64,000 nt of DNA, taken from the NCBI RefSeq assembly GCF_029168945.1, contig NC_083605.1, positions 75,658,969 to 75,722,968 of the forward strand. The letters run 5' to 3'. Shown here piece after piece: positions 10,558-22,170 of the stretch (positions are counted from its first letter, which is position 1; each line of letters starts with the position of its first letter). Below the pieces are notes generated by a model that saw only the letters and a list, made by a program, of their open reading frames with translations, ran no database searches and was not told the DNA's origin. Source of the DNA: Cannabis sativa (lineage: Eukaryota; Streptophyta; Magnoliopsida; Rosales; Cannabaceae). Made by a program: the position numbers and the translations under genes.

Positions 10558-10631
10558 GGTTTCGTGGTGTAGTTGGTTATCACGTCAGTCTAACACACTG
10601 AAGGTCTCCGGTTCGAACCCGGGCGAAGCCA
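10558..10631 (+). tRNA. tRNA-Val (AAC), copy 2
   Basis: 74 nt. The acceptor stem GGTTTCG/CGAAGCC carries compensated changes relative to copy 1; the anticodon and T-arms are the same (loop CTAACAC, anticodon AAC). 406 bases from the start codon of RING copy 3, divergent. The inverted repeat aaacggtgccgttt is at 10469-10482. A T6 run at 10641 could end transcription. Confidence 0.96.
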
Positions 10632-11844
10632 TTCTATGTCTTTTTTCATTATTATTATTTTTGGCATAGAACTTAATATACTATTATGAAAAATAATTAT
10701 AAAAATATGTATTCTTTTTTGGAAAAAAATTAATGTTCATTAGTAATAATAATAATAAAAACTTAGACGTCATTACTAATAATATTTGTTTGAATAGTTG
10801 AAATTTCAACCATACTAATTAAGTTTAGAATATATGTTCAATTATCTATATTATGAGCTTTAAAATTATAAAATTTAGAAATAAATGAAAAAATTATAAA
10901 TCAAAAAGAAATTAGAGAGTCTATTACATTGATGTACATAGTTATCAATATTTCAATTGGAACAAGTCTATTTCAGAATTTTGACGACGATTTCAGAATC
11001 ACTTTCAATTGACACAAAATGGTGCTTTCAAAAAACCGTCGTCTCTAGAGTTAGAAGACAAGTCGTGACTTCACTAATCAGGGAATCAGAGAAAGTGAAC
11101 CTATCGATAACTACTCACAAAACTATTCTTAAGTGATTTCGAGCCAACACCACCACACACGAGTGATCTCATTATAAAATATGTGTTAATGACATCTATC
11201 ATATATTTTTTCCATATTTAAATAACTTCAATTAATTAATAATTTTAAGATTTTTCTTCATGTTTTTTTTTTAAAATATTTTCTTCATGTTTTAAGAATA
11301 TACGTTTTAGATTTCCATATATGTAAACTTAATGTTAAATTTGAAACTAAATAATTTAGAATACCAGATATTATATGACTTTTTAAAATTTTAATTTGAG
11401 AAAGATTAATTTTATATGTTTAATTTGAGAAAGTTAATAATATACTTGTAGACTTATTGGATAAGTCATCTATATGTACTTGTACATTTATATATTATTC
11501 CCAATTTAATTCAGCAAAAAAAGGGCAAAAAAAAATATATGTTGATCAATTAATTATTCTTTGTATCTAGAAAGAAAAATATTATGTTAAATATGCAACA
11601 AAATTAACAAATGATGTTCTTATTGTTATCTCTCAATTATTCAACTTTATTTATTTATTTATAGTAAATATTTTAAATAAACATGAAAATATATTATATA
11701 TCCATTGTTGAGTAACACAAATTCTCACAAAATGTAAGCGAAACATAAAAACAATAAGAAAAAAAAAAATCATTCATTTATGAATATTATCAATACAATT
11801 TAGAACGATTACAAATTAGGAGTATATTACATTATTAATTTTTT
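10632..11844. other. Intergenic between units 3 and 4
   Basis: No gene seen. AT-rich. A more mixed-composition stretch at about 10970-11170 has no long ORF. The last ~250 bases (11590-11840) resemble the 3' flanks of RING copies 1 and 2 (aatgatgttctta, tattatcaatacaattt), marking the start of the fourth unit. Confidence 0.5.
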
Positions 11845-12534
11845 TTAAGCTACTTCAGATCTACACAAAGGACAAAATTTACTTGTTTGTAGCCATTTAA
11901 CAATACACTCTTCATGATATCTATGTCCACAAGTTAACTTTGTAGCTTCCAAACCGACTACAATATTCTCAAAGCAAACCGAGCACGAAATTACTTGACC
12001 ATCCTTTATAAGATCTTTCTCCAATCTTTCAATCGACTGCTCACTTGCTGCCACGAAACGAATATGAATATCGGTCATATCATACACGTGATACGCATCA
12101 TTGCCATCAACATCGCCATCGCCATCGTCATCTTCATCATAATACCCTTCATTGTCATTCATCGGTAGACTAGGTAATTCATCAACGAAAACATCAACAT
12201 CCACTCTCACACTTAAATTACGATCTTTGTCATTCCACATCTTTCGACCATAATTAATAATTTCATCAATTACGGGAAACATAGGAGAAGGAAGGTGAAC
12301 TCCTGCAAGAGATTTTTCTAGAATAGCTTTAGCGTCAGTGCTATTATTCATCAACGTGTCACGAAAAAGTACCACGACATTCGTAAAAGTAGTAGAAGCT
12401 TCTATAGATAGTGAATGACGAGTAAAATTTGCAAATAAGTGAATTAGAAATACCGAGTTTGTACTTTCTATTCTAGTAGGATTGTATGGGAATATTTTAT
12501 AAAAAGAATTGCCAACAATTTGAGGAGAAGCCAT
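11845..12534 (-). CDS. RING-H2 finger E3 ubiquitin ligase, paralogue 4 of 4
   Basis: Intronless, 229 aa, starting MASPQ. Complete C3H2C3 finger at the C-terminus (CSVC...CGHRYHEEC...CPLC). N-terminal FLIHLFANFTR and VDVDVFVDELP blocks match the other copies; the acidic linker is Asp/Gly-rich rather than Glu-rich. Predicted E3 ubiquitin ligase with unknown substrate. Its unit partner tRNA-Val is 1.68 kb upstream, much farther than in units 2 and 3, because repeats (RNase H scrap, MITE at 13827) have been inserted between them. Confidence 0.9.
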   Translation of the reverse strand: MASPQIVGNSFYKIFPYNPTRIESTNSVFLIHLFANFTRHSLSIEASTTFTNVVVLFRDTLMNNSTDAKAILEKSLAGVHLPSPMFPVIDEIINYGRKMWNDKDRNLSVRVDVDVFVDELPSLPMNDNEGYYDEDDDGDGDVDGNDAYHVYDMTDIHIRFVAASEQSIERLEKDLIKDGQVISCSVCFENIVVGLEATKLTCGHRYHEECIVKWLQTSKFCPLCRSEVA

Positions 12535-13559
12535 TTGAGAATGAGATAGTAAAAGAAAAGAGATTAAAGAAGAGAATGAAAAATATGAACGAAGAATGGT
12601 TTAGGTTTTGAGTTATCTATGAATATATCTTATATATATAATTACGGTAAAAGAATCCTTATAATAGTATATAATTTTTTCAAAAAATAAAAAATAACTA
12701 ATTTAAAGATATTTAGCAAAAATATAATAATTTAAAACTTAAAGATAGATGTATATATATTTTCGTAACAAATTATTTAAGAAACTAAAACGTGTGGGAA
12801 TTCAGGAAAAAAAAAAACTAAACGTGTGGACCCACAAATATAAATAAGTAAATAAATATCTTTGTAAAAAAAGAATATTATATTAATTAGTGTGACAATA
12901 ATATAAATAATAAAAATAAAAAATTATTAAATAATAAATATATATTTATTGTTTCAAAAAAAATTAATTTAATTTATTGAAAAATAAAATAATTAATTTT
13001 TTTAGTCTATTCACTATAAATGATCTTCATTATATTTTCTTTATTATCATTTTTATTATATAAAAGTGTGCTATAATTTAAGTAAAGTAAATTGGTAATA
13101 AAAAATAAATTAAAAATTAATAAATAAATAGGTGTAAAAAATTGAAATGTATTATCTTTATATTTCGAATATTAATTTAAAGTTGTTAAATATTGTATTT
13201 TATCCGTTGTTATCAGTGTATTTCACTTATAATTGCTACTATTGTCCTTCTCAAGAAAATAAAAAAATAGATCAATTTTGAGAATTTGAATTTGCTTAAA
13301 AAAGATAAAGAAAAGTATTTTGTATACCAAACAACAATAGATTAACATTAAAAGAAATAAATTATTTATTATTCATACTGAATTTAAGAGATAAAGCCAC
13401 CAAATTCGAGTAAAATTGAGAGATACAGCCAAACGCACAAAAGAATGAGTTATAGTATTTTGAGTCTTTTTACAATGAGTGAGAGAAATAAAAAAGAAAG
13501 AAGCCCAAACATATAAAATATCATGAACTATAATATCAAACTCAATCTAGCATTTATCC
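12535..13559. other. AT-rich intergenic
   Basis: No gene seen; long A/T homopolymers. Confidence 0.5.
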
Positions 13560-13800
13560 TTCTTATTAATAGCTTAAACAAAATAAAAACAATCTAAACA
13601 AACACTAATGAAGTTGAACCCCAAAGGACAACACAACAACAACCCATTTAAGAGAGTTGTTACCTTCGCCACATGATGATTAAAGGAGTTCGCCACTGAA
13701 TCACCCGAAAAACATAAAACCATCCTGTCACGGTCTATTACCACTGCCCCAACCAAGACCCATACACTATACTCATCCACCAAATATCATTTTTTTTTTT
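13560..13800 (-). pseudogene. RNase H-like retroelement fragment (weak)
   Basis: A 69-codon frame reads VLVGAVVIDRDRMVLCFSGD...VAKVTTLLNGLLLCCPLGF, which follows the strand order of plant RVT_3 RNase H domains (G-A-V-V-x-D-x-x-G ... A-x-x-x-A-L-x-x-G-L). It lacks the first catalytic Asp region and the tail. Probably a LINE scrap; low confidence. Confidence 0.35.
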
Positions 13801-13826
13801 TTTTTAAAAAAAAGTAAGTTTAGATT

Positions 13827-14084
13827 GGAAAACTTACAAAAATACTGGAATTTGGGTTAACTTTTACAAAAATATTGCCACACGGTAATTTTTTCAAAAA
13901 ATACTGTGTTTTTATAAAACACCAGTAAAACACAAAGCAGAACAACTCAAAACACCAGTAGAACACCAGTGAAAACTTAACACAATATACTGCAGTATGA
14001 AACTTATAAAAAAACACAGTAAAAAAGTAAAAAATACCGTCTGGCAGTATTTTTGTAAAAAAAATAGCAAAAGTTAGTATACCA
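13827..14084. mobile_element. MULE-like MITE of the 'aaaatactg' family, inverted copy
   Basis: About 260 bp that is the reverse orientation of 19809-20098 (shared aacaccagtagaacaccagt, then atactgcagtatgaaactta). The right end is truncated before its terminal GTAAATTTCCC. It sits between RING copy 4 and its tRNA-Val. Confidence 0.7.
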
Positions 14085-14215
14085 TTCTTTGGATTTTATG
14101 GTCGAATTGATGGGCCTTAAATATTGTTGTATTGGGCTTTGGAATGGATGAAGACTCAAAACTTCGGTCCAATATTATTGTTTAGTAGCTAATTTTGACT
14201 AAGCTCACATAAAAT

Positions 14216-14289
14216 GGTTTCGTGGTGTAGTTGGTTATCACGTCAGTCTAACACACTGAAGGTCTCCGGTTCGAACCCGGGCGAAGCCA
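14216..14289 (+). tRNA. tRNA-Val (AAC), copy 3
   Basis: 74 nt, identical to copy 2 over its whole length as read (GGTTTCG acceptor, CTAACAC anticodon loop, CGAAGCC). A long T-run at 14301 is a probable Pol III terminator. The upstream cttcggtcc block (about 14162) is shared with copy 2. Confidence 0.96.
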
Positions 14290-15699
14290 TTGCTTATCTG
14301 CTTTTTTTTTTTTTTTTTGCTTAATTAACATTCATTTTGTTATATGTGGAAATTAGTTACATCTTATATTTTTTTATTTGATTATATTAGTAAAAACTTT
14401 CAATTTATTAATATGTTTTGGCTTTGGAATTTATACTATTTTTGCTAAATGTTATATTTATAATATAAATATACATCGATATTAATAATATTTATATTGT
14501 GTGAGTATTTTTTTTTAAAAAAAAATTCTTTTATATTAACTCACGGTTTTTTATTTATTTTTCCTTGTCAAAATGATTACATATTATCCCCATTTGATAT
14601 TTTATCATTTAATTTTCTCATCATCACCTTCATCCTTAAACTCTCCCTTGTTCATCTTTTTTTACAAACAGTTATTTGTGAGTATATTAGCTTTTATTTT
14701 TTCTTTCTATTGTTCCATGTTCATCTTCTTCTTTTTTTTTTCTTAATTCTACAACATTATTCAAATAAAAGCTAACTCTCTCTTTCTGTAGTAGGTAACC
14801 AAAAAAAAAATATATGAAGGAGGAAGAATAAGAAGAAGAATTAGAAAATATAAGAGTGTGGTTTTTTTTATTATGATTTTCCAGAATTTGCTTGCAAATA
14901 TAGTCTCTATTAGGTTGTGCAGAAGATAATTAGTTTTTTTTTAAAAAAAAAAAAAATCGTTTGTTTTTTTTTATTATTATTATTTGTTTTTGTGTTGTTT
15001 TAGTTTTGTTTTAGTAGTTTTTTTATTCTAATTTTTAGAATTGGATTTGTAAATATAGCTGCTATTGCATTTGGTGTTGAGGTTGTCAAGAAGATTGTTA
15101 GTTTTTTTTTAATCCTTTTTTTTTTTTAATTTGTTTTAGTGTTGTTTTACAGTTGTTTTATCATGATTATTTATTTGACGTTGATTTCACTGTTTTTGCT
15201 CAATCTCGCCAGAATTAATGGTTGTTTTTTGGCTGTCCTAGTGTTGCTGTGGTGATTCTGTCTGTGGGTGTGGAAGATGGAGGCCTTGTATTTTTTCTTT
15301 TTGGTGTTTACAGTTTAAAAAAAGAAAAAAAAAGAAGAAGAACAGTATAAATGTAATTTTCGTCGTGTGGTAATAAAACTAATTTTTTTTACTTAAAATC
15401 TAGTGTTTTTGTGAAAACCCCTTTATAATTAAGTTATAAGCGGGCTAGACCCGTCCTAAGGCCCACACTCTTTAAGGGGCCCATTATTTTACTTTTATAT
15501 TTGATATTTATACTATATATTAATTTTCTTTAAAATTTACATTTATACTTTAAGAAAAGAATTTTTATATTTGTACTTTCTTTGTATTTTTTTTAATAGA
15601 CTTTTTTTTTTTTTGGCTAACTTTTCTCTTTTTGTCTTTTTTTTTTTCTTTATCTTCTCTCTCGATATATTTTTTTTCACATTATTTTTTGTTATCTTA
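14290..15699. other. T-rich intergenic with internal repeat
   Basis: No gene seen. About 14880-14950 and 15030-15120 are diverged direct repeats (aatttgcttgcaaatatag / aattggatttgtaaatatag, each followed by a T-run). 15436-15485 (gcgggctagacccgtcctaa) is a scrap of the GGGCCGGCCC hAT family. Confidence 0.4.
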
Positions 15700-16032
15700 G
15701 GGCACTCACAATAGAGTAGTTAAAATAGTTAATAGCTACACAATTTTAACTAAGAGGTGAAAAATAGTGCTCCTTCAAATGAGGTATTATAGCTAAAACA
15801 ACAATGCTTAGCTACATGTGCTCAAATGTTATATTAGTTTTTCAAATCTTTTTTAGAAATGTGTGTGCCTAATATTATTATATTTATTTATTTAAAAAAT
15901 ATATTAAATTAAATAATTTTAAAATAATACAGGGAAAATATATTGTAATGTAAATGTGTCAGGTAAAATAGATAAAGTGAGATTTTGTTGATATATTTTT
16001 AAAATAAAGTAGAGAAGTTGATGTTAATGCTC
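15700..16032. mobile_element. Tourist-like (PIF/Harbinger) MITE
   Basis: 333 bp with ends GGGCACTCACAATAGAG / GAGCATTAACATCAACTTC and a TTA duplication (15697-15699, 16033-16035). Same family as 5629-6023. Non-coding. Confidence 0.78.
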
Positions 16033-16035
16033 TTA

Positions 16036-18850
16036 GGTTACCAAAATGTATTTGAGTGTAAAACTTAAAGAAATCCCATATATTTGGTATATTTGTAAAC
16101 AAAAGTTGGGCCATTGTTTATGAAAATGACAAATACAAGCCCTAAGCATGAATAATCCTTATAAAAATCTTCCATTTTTCTATTCAAATTCAGGGCCCAC
16201 AATGGGCCCACAAAGTCGGCAGTTTTTGGGCCAATATCAAGGCTCCACCATTGACAAAATTAGTGAACGACAATGAGAAAATATTTGAGCCACAATGTCA
16301 ATCTCAGCCATGTATTGTACATTAAATATTATATATCAAAAGCTTCTTTTTCACTTAATAAATGAGAAATAACTACTTACAATTATAATTGACACTTTAA
16401 CATAACCCATTTGGACTCCACAACCTTATTAATAAATATTATATAATATGGTAAAATTGAAAATTTTGGTTTAGGGCTCATCCAATGCTACACATGCACC
16501 CTTCAAGTTAAACTCAATTACTCAAGTTAAATATTGTTCTATTTAATCAAAGGATAATCTATCATGTTTTTGTGGGATCCTATGTAACATTCACTTCATC
16601 CATATTTGGTACACAAAAAGACCAATATGACCTTGTTTCTATAGGCAAAAGTTTGCTAAAGAAGAGGGTTTTTTTGTAAATTACACATTGTGAAGAAAAG
16701 TGGTAGAGAGTTTATTCATGGCTAGAAGCTTTCATGTATCTTAAAAAATGAACATGTCATTTATTCACAATTGGAAACCAAGAATCATATGTGGAATATC
16801 ATATCCAAAAGAAATGTTTCTTAAAAGAAAAAGAAAAAAATCCAAAAGAAAATAAAAGTTTCATTATTTGCCTTGCCACACTCACACCCACAAGTTTATA
16901 ATAGCTCAACTTCTTACCTACTAAACCTCTTTCTAATTCTAAAATTATTATTATTATTATCTACTACTTTTCTCATACAAATGAGATTTTATTTTATTTT
17001 AGATCTCTAATCTCCAATTCAGTACTTGGGCATATCTCGTACTTCACTAGTAATCATTTTAAGAGTGCGTTAATTATTTAAGTAACTTTATTTTAATTAA
17101 AGTAAATCTATTAAAGATATGGTAATTTTAATCCTGTTAAGACTGGTAATAATAATAACTCGAAAGAAAGTCTTGCTAAGTTATTTTTTACTATTATATC
17201 ATGGGTGGTGGCCTTACAATTTCTACCCAAATTCCCTAAAGGAACAATTGACTTTAAAGCTTCATTATTTAGTCTATAAATTGACACATTCCCAAAGTCT
17301 TGGCCTTTGTTTGGTTTCTAATGACTACTAAGGCACTTGCATTATTTTTGTGGTTCATAGCAAATGGAGTCACAAAGGTCTTTTTAACAAATTAATGCTA
17401 CATCATATATATTTGAAATCACCAATCAATTTGGTAAACTTAATTTTATATTATAAACCTATATACAATTTTATATTCTAATTGAAATATTGGTGTATAC
17501 AATTGAAAATTTCTTTGGTGAATTTTCAATAAATATATATAAATTGGAATTTTTTTTAAGTAAAATGTTTTTATTTTCGCTACGTTATACATTATAATTA
17601 TAGGGTATTTTGTTCATTTTTGAGAAATTTTAAATAATTTTAAGGTGTCAAAAATATGATTTAAATAGTTCATTATTTTGAAATTTATTTTTTATATGGT
17701 AAATTATTAAAATAACAAAATAAGTTACATGATATTTAGTATAAATAACCAATTAATCTACACAAGCACATAATAAAATAATTATAATATAATCTTTCTA
17801 TAAGAGTTAAAAATAGAAAATAATCATAGATTAAAAACAAGTGATACCCATAATCTGATCTAAGAAGCTAATTAGCTAATAGTACACTAATTTGAGAAAT
17901 TTAACCATTATTGTATTTGTATCTTTGAAAATTATGTACAAAATCCAACCAAATCTTAAAATTTCCAGCAAAAAAAAAAAAAAAAAACTAAATCTAAAAA
18001 TCTATATTTATCCTATAACATCAAATAATTATTTCTAAAGAAAGAAGAAAAAAAAAAAACTAAATAGATATGGCAACAAATCGGCCATTTTCAGAAATAA
18101 ATTTAATTTGACAATCTATCCTACAAATCCAACACCAAAGCAACTAGTATAAAAAAATAAAATATAAAATGTGGTTTAAAAAAATGATTTAACCATTTTT
18201 TTTAAAAAAAAATTTAACCATAATAGATTTGACCTTTGGCTTTTATAAACTCGTTTTTAGTTTTTAGAATTAAAAAAATTATTTTAGGGATGTTTAAATA
18301 AAAAAAAAATATATTTTTTTAATTTATAAGTCCTTTTGGAAGAAAGTATGATTTGCAACTAACTTTTGAAAAGTTATTTTTAAGATTAAAATAATTTATA
18401 TAGTTCCTGTTTTACTCACATTTTTTTCTTTATGAAATCCAAATATTTTGAAAAGTACTTTCAATTACAAAAATAAAAATCGTCATGTAATAGTTATCCA
18501 AACATTAAAAAATAAGTTAAAGTTTATACTTATATTATACTTCTAGCTATAAGCAACAATAAAAGTTTCGGTGATGTTTGGTTTGGTTGAATGTAATGGT
18601 AATAGTAATGGTAATGGTAATGAAATAAGAATGATAATGAGAATTAATTACGATATTTGGTTTGTTGTTAGAATGAATATTAGAATATATGTGATAAAAC
18701 TCACATAGTTGTTCTCACTTTATTTTTAAAATTTATATAAAAAAAGGCATTAGAGTTATTTTAGCTTACTTTATTTAGTTATTTGTGATGTAATCTTCGT
18801 TACATAGTCTTTTCAATGTAATGAAAATTATCTTATATGATGTAATCATT
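16036..18850. other. Gene-free AT-rich stretch
   Basis: No ORF with recognisable protein features, no RNA gene. 18560-18650 holds short TAATGG repeats. It ends where the 396-bp tandem repeat begins. Confidence 0.5.
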
Positions 18851-20337
18851 ATTATATTGTAATTCAATTATATTATTTTTAAAGCAAACTAAACATTATA
18901 ATTATAATAATAATTATGATTTCATTACGATTATCATTACAATAAACCAATTATGATGTTAGCTAAATAGGGTTTGGAGAAAAAAAATAAATAATAAAGC
19001 GTACGGATTATTTTTATTAAAAAAAGGCTAATTATTTAACCAAATAATATTCAAATTAATTCATTAGACACCTTAAAAAAAATTATCCAAGCTACCCCAA
19101 GAAAGTTAGATACAAAATAGTAAATTTAGGGAAAAACACTTAAATATTAAATCCAATAATTTTTTATTAAAAAATAAATATAAATATAGGGTGATAATAA
19201 TTAATTAATTTATAAAGAAATTTGTAATATAAATATTTAAAAAATTATTATATTGTAATTCAATTATATTATTTTTAAAGCAAACTAAACATTATAATTA
19301 TAATAATAAACATGATTTCATTACGATTATCATTACAATAAACCAAATATGATGTTAGCTAAATGGGGTTTGGAGAAAAAAAATAAATAATAAAGCGTAC
19401 GGATTATTTTTATTAAAAAAAGGCTAATTATTTAACCAAATAATATTCAAATTAATTCATTAGACACCTTAAAAAAAATTATCCAAGCTACCCCAAGAAA
19501 GTTAGATACAAAATAGTAAATTTAGGGAAAAACACTTAAATATTAAATCCAATAATTTTTTATTAAAAAATAAATATAAATATAGGGTGATAATAATTAA
19601 TTAATTTATAAAGAAATTTGTAATATAAATATTTAAAAAATTATTATATTGTAATTCAATTATATTATTTTTAAAGCAAACTAAACATTATAATTATAAT
19701 AATAATCATGATTTCATTACGATTATCATTACAATAAACCAAATATGATGTTAGCTAAATGGGGTTTGGAGAAAAAAAATAAATAATAAAGCGTACGGAT
19801 TATTTTTAGGGAAATTTACATGGTATACTAACTTTTGTCATTTTCTTACAAAAATACTGTTAGGCGGAATTTTTAACTTTTTTACTGTGTTTTTTCATAA
19901 GTTTCATACTGCAGTATACTGTATTAAGTTTTCACTGGTGTTCTACTGGTGTTTTACTAGTGTTCTACTGTTGTTTTGAGTTGTTCTGCTTTGTGTTTTA
20001 CTGGTGTTTTACAAAAACACAGTATTTTTGAAAAGATTTCCGTGTGACAGTATTTTTGTAAAAGTTAACTCAAATTCCAGTATTTTTGTAAATTTCCCTT
20101 ATTTTTATTAAAAAAAGGCTAATTATTTAACCAAATAATATTCAAATTAATTCATTAGACACCTTAAAAAAAATTATCCAAGCTACCCCAAGAAAGTTAG
20201 ATACAAAATAGTAAATTTAGGGAAAAACACTTAAATATTAAATCCAATAATTTTTTATTAAAAAATAAATATAAATATAGGGTGATAATAATTAATTAAT
20301 TTATAAAGAAATTTGTAATATAAATATTTTAAAAAAA
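18851..20337. repeat. 396-bp sequence in three tandem copies
   Basis: Copies start at 18851, 19247 and 19643, a spacing of exactly 396 bp both times (anchor attatattgtaattcaatt). They are nearly identical; single differences exist (aataataattatgat / aataataaacatgat / aataataatcatgat). The third copy is lengthened to ~695 bp by the MITE at 19809-20098. No coding sequence and no clear function; unequal crossing-over or replication slippage is the likely origin. Confidence 0.92.
19809..20098. mobile_element. MULE-like MITE ('aaaatactg' family), intact copy
   Basis: 290 bp, ends GGGAAATTTACA...TGTAAATTTCCC, inserted in the third 396-bp repeat. The empty site in the two sister copies shows a perfect 9-bp duplication TTATTTTTA (19800-19808 and 20099-20107), typical of Mutator-like elements. 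Inside are repeats of the word tactggtgttt. Family members: 31910-32200, 13827-14084, parts at 5310 and 31236. Confidence 0.88.
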
Positions 20338-21020
20338 CTAGTTAATTTTTAACGATAATAATACTAATATTTATTTGTTATTTAAAATTTAATTTAAATA
20401 TACTTTTAAAAAAACGACACATGTATCTTAACAGAATGATACTTATAGAAGTTTTAAAAATACAGCTTATGTATTATTAACATCAAAAATTAAAACTTAA
20501 GTATTTATTTACAACTACGTTTACTAAAATATAATTGAAACCAGAATAATCAATTGAAGAAATGAATCAGTTTAAAATATTAAATAATCACAAATAATAT
20601 TTTATTTTGTTATTTACTAAAGTGACCAGAAAAAAAAATTAAAATCATTTTATTTTATTTACATAATTAGGAAAGGTAATCAGAATACTTTAATCTAACT
20701 AAATTGTCATTATTAAAACATGTAATTATTTTTAATTTATATAGTTTTGAAAGACATATTTATCTTTTTTATTTTTAATTAATAAAAATATAATTAATAT
20801 AAAGTAAGTTAAGAAAAGAGAAAGATATTCCTTATGAAAATGAGAAGAACATGTCTTTTGTTTTCTCCTTAACTTGTGTAGACTTTACTAATTTCTTTAA
20901 GTCTAAAATTTAATAAACAAATGAATAAGAATCATTACAATACAATTAATTTGTATTTATTTTTAATAAATTTAAATATTTATACCGCAAATTAACTGAC
21001 AAGGAGATAAATAGGGTAGT
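20338..21020. other. AT-rich intergenic
   Basis: No gene or repeat recognised. Confidence 0.5.
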
Positions 21021-21026
21021 AAATAA

Positions 21027-21272
21027 TGGCACGTGTGAAAGAAAGAGTGGCACGTGTGAGAGGAGGAGAGACAAGTGAGAAGTGACAAGAGAGCTTTTGT
21101 TATTACGCGTCACATGTCCATAGTTTGATCCTCAATCTTAGGACCTAAGCAAATGTGAACTCAAAACTCAACCCAACCCAACATCCTACACCTTCTAGAA
21201 ACCCCCATCTTTTAATTTACCAAAATACCCCTCAACCTCTCTCTCATCATCCTCCACGTCACCACGCGTTTT
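21027..21272. promoter_or_regulatory. Cluster of ABRE / CE3 / HSE-like sites
   Basis: Two copies of tggcacgtgtga (21027-21038 and 21048-21059, 21 bp apart, two helix turns) carry the ACGTG core of ABA-responsive elements. Further sites are acgcgt (21105-21110 and 21264-21269, CE3-like), cacgtc (21255) and the palindromic heat-shock core ttctagaa (21193-21200). Stress-type bZIP and HSF factors bind such sites. The nearest gene on the same strand is NRP, ~2 kb downstream, whose relatives respond to osmotic and ER stress; linking the two is inference. Confidence 0.45.
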
Positions 21273-21874
21273 TTATTATTAATTAGCTCAAAATTAGTCA
21301 AAAATAAAAAAAATAAATCACTTTTTAACTCTTTCCATTCTTGTAACTTTCAATTTAATAGTATCTTATCTGCCACGATTGGTTCCTTAATTATTTCATT
21401 TATTTCAAATTGGTCCCTAATTTTTCTTGTTTTTTGCACTTAAGCCCCTTGAAGTGTAAAAATTTGTTAAGCGAAGAAACATGAAGAGCATTTTAATATA
21501 ATAAGTTATTTGACCGAGTCAAGTGCATTGACTCAGTTAGCCAACTCTATGCTTTGCTTGCTACTCAAAATTAATTTATAATATTCTTGGGAAATGCCTT
21601 TGAATATAACTCCTCAAATAAGTAAGAGTTATAACCAAGTCATTTCCTTTATTTATATTTCTTTAAGAAAAATAATAAAAATTAATTAATTCATTTGAAT
21701 AACTCATGGCTCATTCTATAATTAAAAGAGGGATTTTTAAGAAAAAAACGGTTACTCATATCTTTTATTTGATTTATCGCGTGACAAGAAAAGAAACATA
21801 ATTAAGTATAAAGAACGCGCGTTAAAACCATAATTAGACATTTGGACACCTTTTGCACGAGGCCTTGTTAAGCA

Positions 21875-22170
21875 CTCGAGCAGTGTGCACTTGTCTTCAA
21901 CCTTTCAACTAATACGGGAAAGTCAGGTTAGAGTTTTAGTAACGGACATATACATCTGTCACCCTTGAGAGATGTACATTTACTTTAGTTACGCGTGCCC
22001 ACTTACCTTTATTATTTGTGATATTATCTCGAGCAGTGTGCACTTGTCTTCAACCTTTCAACTAATACGGGAAAGTCAGGTTAGAGTTTTAGTAACGGAC
22101 ATATACATCTGTCACCCTTGAGAGATGTACATTTACTTTAGTTACGCGTGCCCACTTACCTTTATTATTT
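21875..22170. repeat. 153-bp tandem duplication upstream of NRP
   Basis: 143 bases (21875-22017) recur without a mismatch at 22028-22170 (ctcgagcagtgtgcac ... tttattattt), with a 10-base spacer only after the first copy. Each copy carries ttacgcgtgcccac, a CE3/ABRE-like site. It lies 1.0-1.3 kb upstream of the NRP start, so it may duplicate regulatory sequence. Being perfect, it is recent, or could be an assembly duplication. Confidence 0.93.

Noticed and set aside
14497..14775. 92-codon Phe/Leu-rich plus-strand ORF
   Set aside because: T-rich non-coding composition, no start context or homologous features; hydrophobicity comes from TTT/CTT runs.
18851..20337. 396-bp repeats considered as a satellite or centromere array
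   Set aside because: Only three copies, no further array, surrounded by unique intergenic DNA.
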